DNA of 15,870 bases from UBA2239 sp050177075 (GTDB taxonomy: Bacteria; Pseudomonadota; Gammaproteobacteria; Burkholderiales; UBA9220), in contig JBFXHL010000058.1 of assembly GCA_050177075.1 (NCBI GenBank), positions 1-15,870 of the forward strand, given 5' to 3'. Each line of letters begins with the position of its first letter. The stretch's first letter is position 1. The position numbers and the translations under genes are program-made. This document shows positions 13,678 to 15,870 of the stretch, piece after piece. A model generated the notes under the pieces. It had not been told where the DNA came from. It did no database searches and worked only from the letters and a program-made list of their open reading frames with translations.

Positions 13678-14469
13678 ATGCCGGTGCGTGCGTTTCGCCC
13701 CCAACTGATTCTCCTCCTGCTGACGGTTTTGTGGGCCCAGTCCGCCGCCGCCGGCAGGATTGTCCAGTTCGCGCCCATCGACGCCTTGCTGAGCGGGGTG
13801 TATGACGGTGCCTACACCGTTGGCGAGGTGAAACGCTACGGCGATTTCGGACTGGGAACCTTCGACGCCCTGGACGGCGAAATGGTGGTGGATCGCGGCG
13901 TGGTGTACCAGGTCCGCTCCGATGGCTCGGTGCACGCCATGGCCAACGACGCCCGTACGCCTTTTGCCGTGGTGACTTTCTTCAGGCCCGAGCACCGCCT
14001 CGACGTTCCGAGGGGGCTCACCATGAAGGACGTGGAAGACTTTATCGATGCCGCGCTTCCTTCCGCCAACCTGTTCTACGCTGTGCGCCTGGAAGGAACG
14101 TTCCGCAGCCTCACGGCCCGCAGCGTTCCCCGTCAGCAGCGGCCCTATCCGCCCTTGGTGGAGGCGGCCAAGCAGCAGGCGGTATTTGATTTCGAGCAGG
14201 TCCCGGGGGTGGTGCTGGGCTTCCGCTCGCCGCCTTTCGTCAAGGGCTTGAACGTGCCGGGCTATCATCTGCACTTTCTCCGCGCGGACCGCAAGGCCGG
14301 GGGGCACGTGCTGGATTTTCGCGTCGAGCGGGCCGCCCTGTCGTGGCAGGCCCTGGACGATTTTCGGCTGTTTTTGCCGGGGGGCGGTGATTTTACCCGT
14401 GCCGACCTGGGGAGGGACCGGGAGCCGGAACTGAATCAAGTGGAGCGCAAGACAGATGGCAAGCCCTAA
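13678..14469 (+). CDS. Alpha-acetolactate decarboxylase with predicted signal peptide
   Basis: The family converts 2-acetolactate to acetoin and CO2 (BudA/AlsD). The 263-residue protein has the diagnostic LLSGVYDGAYTVGEVKRYGD, then LGTFDALDGEMVV, GVVYQVRSDG and RTPFAVVTFF. The metal-binding triad of the family is seen as His197 and His199 (GYHLHF) and His210 (GGHVLDF). The N-terminus (RAFRPQLILLLLTVLWAQ, then SAAA) is a typical signal peptide, so export is predicted; some Bacillales homologues are secreted, whereas enterobacterial BudA is cytoplasmic. GGAAG abuts the ATG at 13678 and is six bases before a GTG at 13684, so the GTG may be the real start. No acetolactate synthase gene is adjacent. 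The 3' end overlaps hslO by 14 bases. Confidence 0.9.
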   Translation: MPVRAFRPQLILLLLTVLWAQSAAAGRIVQFAPIDALLSGVYDGAYTVGEVKRYGDFGLGTFDALDGEMVVDRGVVYQVRSDGSVHAMANDARTPFAVVTFFRPEHRLDVPRGLTMKDVEDFIDAALPSANLFYAVRLEGTFRSLTARSVPRQQRPYPPLVEAAKQQAVFDFEQVPGVVLGFRSPPFVKGLNVPGYHLHFLRADRKAGGHVLDFRVERAALSWQALDDFRLFLPGGGDFTRADLGRDREPELNQVERKTDGKP

Positions 14470-15346
14470 GAAATCCATCAACCCGGCGCGGGATACCCTG
14501 CAGCGTTTTCTGTTCGAACACGCCCCGGTGCGGGGAGAGGTGGTGCAGCTGGAGGCCACCTGGAAAGCGGTGCTGGAACGGCGGGATTACCCGTCGGCCC
14601 TGCGGGAACTGCTGGGGGAGATGATGGCCGCCGCGGCCCTGCTGTCCGCCACCCTGAAATATTCCGGCCGCCTCATCCTGCAGATGCAGGGCGGCGGGCC
14701 GGTGACCCTGCTGGTGGTGGAGTGTTCCCACGACTTCATCATGCGCGCCACCGCCAACTGGAGCGGCGAGGTCAAGGCCGGCACCCTGCGCCAGATGCTG
14801 GGAGCGGGGCGTTTCGTCATCACCATCGAACCGGAAAAGGGGCAGACCTACCAGGGCATCGTGGAATTGGAGGGCCACAGCGTGGCCGAGGCCCTGGAGC
14901 GCTACATGACGCGTTCCGAACAGCTGGATACGCGTCTCTGGCTGGCGGCGGACAAGGGCTTCGCCGCCGGCATGCTGCTGCAGCGTTTGCCGGACGGCAA
15001 GGGCGGCGACGAGGATGCCTGGAACCGCTCGGTGCAGCTGGCCGCCACCCTTACCCGCCGGGAGTTGCTGGCGTTGCCGGCGCGGAAAATCATCCACCGC
15101 CTGTTCCATGAGGAAGACTTGCGCCTCTTCGAGCCGCAGTCGGTGTATTTCTACTGTCCCTGCTCCCGCGAGCGGGTGGCTGCCGTGCTGCGCATGCTGG
15201 GGCGGGAAGAGGTCGACGGTCTCCTTGACGAGCGGGGGCTGGTGGAGGTGGACTGTGAATTCTGCAGCCGCAGCTACGCCTTCGACCGGGACGACGTGGA
15301 GCAGGTGTTCGCCGCCGCCGAGCCGGCCAGCGCCACCCGTCACTGA
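14456..15346 (+). CDS. hslO: Hsp33 redox-regulated holdase chaperone
   Basis: Hsp33 is a cytoplasmic holdase activated when oxidation displaces zinc from a C-terminal four-cysteine site and the linker unfolds. The 296-residue length is normal. The N-terminus has RDTLQRFLFEHAPVRGEVV; a central GGGPVTLLVVEC and the substrate region LPDGKGGDEDAW (a QLLPGG-like element) follow. The redox switch has CPC at 234-236 and CEFC at 267-270, matching the family CxC plus CxxC arrangement. The ATG overlaps the end of the acetolactate decarboxylase gene, with GGAG about ten bases upstream. It is followed seven bases later by hslR, a heat-shock partner with which hslO is paired in many proteobacteria. Confidence 0.97.
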   Translation: MASPKKSINPARDTLQRFLFEHAPVRGEVVQLEATWKAVLERRDYPSALRELLGEMMAAAALLSATLKYSGRLILQMQGGGPVTLLVVECSHDFIMRATANWSGEVKAGTLRQMLGAGRFVITIEPEKGQTYQGIVELEGHSVAEALERYMTRSEQLDTRLWLAADKGFAAGMLLQRLPDGKGGDEDAWNRSVQLAATLTRRELLALPARKIIHRLFHEEDLRLFEPQSVYFYCPCSRERVAAVLRMLGREEVDGLLDERGLVEVDCEFCSRSYAFDRDDVEQVFAAAEPASATRH

Positions 15347-15353
15347 GGCCGAG

Positions 15354-15740
15354 ATGGGCGAGGAAGCCGGTAAGCTGCGCATCGACAAATGGCTGTGGGC
15401 GGCCCGTTTCTTCAAGACGAGATCGTTGGCGGCGGATGCGGTGGACAGCGGCAAGGTGCAGGTCAACGGCGTCCGCGCCAAGCCGTCCCGCTCGGTGGGG
15501 GCGGGCGATCGCCTGCTGGTGCGTGTCGGGCCTTACGAGCATGAGTTGGAAGTAATGGGGGTGTCCGCCCGCCGCGGGCCGGCCGCTGAGGCGCGCCAGC
15601 TCTACCGGGAATCCGCCGACAGCATCCAGCGGCGCGAGGCGTTGGCGACCCAGCTGCGCGCCCAGCCGGTTCCGGATTTCAAGGGGCGTCCCACCAAGCG
15701 GGACCGCCGCCAAATGGAGAAATTGACGGGAAGGGGATGA
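15354..15740 (+). CDS. hslR: Hsp15 ribosome-associated heat-shock protein
   Basis: Hsp15 is an S4-domain RNA-binding protein that rescues 50S subunits carrying stalled peptidyl-tRNA after heat stress. The 128-residue protein has the S4 motif LRIDKWLWAARFFKTRSLA (8-26), GKVQVNGVRAKPS and VGAGDRLLV, then the basic C-terminal tail FKGRPTKRDRRQMEKL typical of the family. GAGG lies about six bases before the ATG at 15354. It sits seven bases after hslO, with the next gene's ATG one base after its stop, indicating a tight operon. Confidence 0.95.
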   Translation: MGEEAGKLRIDKWLWAARFFKTRSLAADAVDSGKVQVNGVRAKPSRSVGAGDRLLVRVGPYEHELEVMGVSARRGPAAEARQLYRESADSIQRREALATQLRAQPVPDFKGRPTKRDRRQMEKLTGRG

Positions 15741-15741
15741 C

Positions 15742-15870
15742 ATGGCAGGGAGCGGCTCGCCGCGCCGGGCGCTGATTCTGGGGGCCGCCGGGCGGGATTT
15801 CCACGATTTCAACGTGTTTTTCCGCCGCAACGCCGCTTATCGCGTGGTGGGCTTCTCCGCGACCCAGATC
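15742..15870 (+). CDS. COG2403-type P-loop GTPase, N-terminal fragment (runs off the right edge)
   Basis: Forty-three codons are visible, starting MAGSGSPRRALILGAAGRDF and continuing HDFNVFFRRNAAYRVVGF then SATQI. The string GAAGRDFHDFNVFFR and the later FSATQI match the N-terminus of the cyclic 2,3-diphosphoglycerate synthetase-like GTPase family, whose bacterial function is not established. GAAGGGG precedes the ATG. It begins one base after the hslR stop, so it belongs to the same operon. The P-loop itself would lie beyond the edge. Confidence 0.75.
   Translation, partial: MAGSGSPRRALILGAAGRDFHDFNVFFRRNAAYRVVGFSATQI

Overview
The window looks like ordinary chromosomal DNA of a GC-rich betaproteobacterium, probably Rhodocyclales-like. 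That placement is inference from gene order (hrcA-hemH next to grpE, with nadK-recN divergent) and protein character; no rRNA or other marker settles it. No mobile element, CRISPR array or phage gene was seen. Most genes belong to well-known families, and the less ordinary material is in small genes, promoters and domain architectures.

Left arm (1-3638, all minus strand). The arm carries hrcA (heat-shock repressor), hemH (ferrochelatase, one base of overlap with hrcA), a 360-residue protein with EF-hand-like loops, and the 5' part of grpE. Two promoters here match their consensus almost letter for letter: a sigma-28 (FliA) promoter before the EF-hand-like gene and a sigma-32 promoter before grpE. 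A strong intrinsic terminator separates these two units.

Centre left (3738-6673, plus strand). nadK is probably leaderless. It is followed by recN and two small uncharacterised genes joined by overlapping stop and start codons. The unit ends at a bidirectional terminator shared with a convergent tRNA cluster.

tRNA cluster (6727-7068, minus). The order of transcription is tRNA-Ala(GGC), tRNA-Glu(TTC), tRNA-Asp(GTC), from a near-consensus sigma-70 promoter with a GC-rich discriminator. A second terminator-like hairpin lies between Glu and Asp. Upstream is a two-gene minus-strand unit: a 33-residue single-membrane-span peptide and an 86-residue cysteine-rich protein, neither recognised.

Right half (7612-15870, mainly plus). 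mtfA-like M90 peptidase and a DUF3301-like protein overlap by one base. Next is a 963-residue chemoreceptor with repeated HAMP-like modules, a PAS domain and a C-terminal CZB zinc-binding domain, followed three bases later by gluQ (glutamyl-queuosine tRNA-Asp synthetase). Then come a 76-residue conserved-looking protein, a 151-residue cysteine-containing protein and a convergent 63-residue helical protein. The window closes with an operon of predicted exported acetolactate decarboxylase, hslO (Hsp33), hslR (Hsp15) and the start of a COG2403-type P-loop GTPase.

Themes. Proteostasis recurs (grpE, hrcA, hslO, hslR, mtfA-like), as do motility and sensing (FliA-controlled EF-hand-like protein, CZB chemoreceptor). 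The window also holds both tRNA-Asp and the enzyme that modifies its queuosine. No gene-free stretch exceeds 300 bases. The largest gaps are 1435-1596 (holds the FliA promoter), 7029-7128 (holds the tRNA promoter) and 7494-7611 (AT-rich divergent spacer with no promoter I would call).
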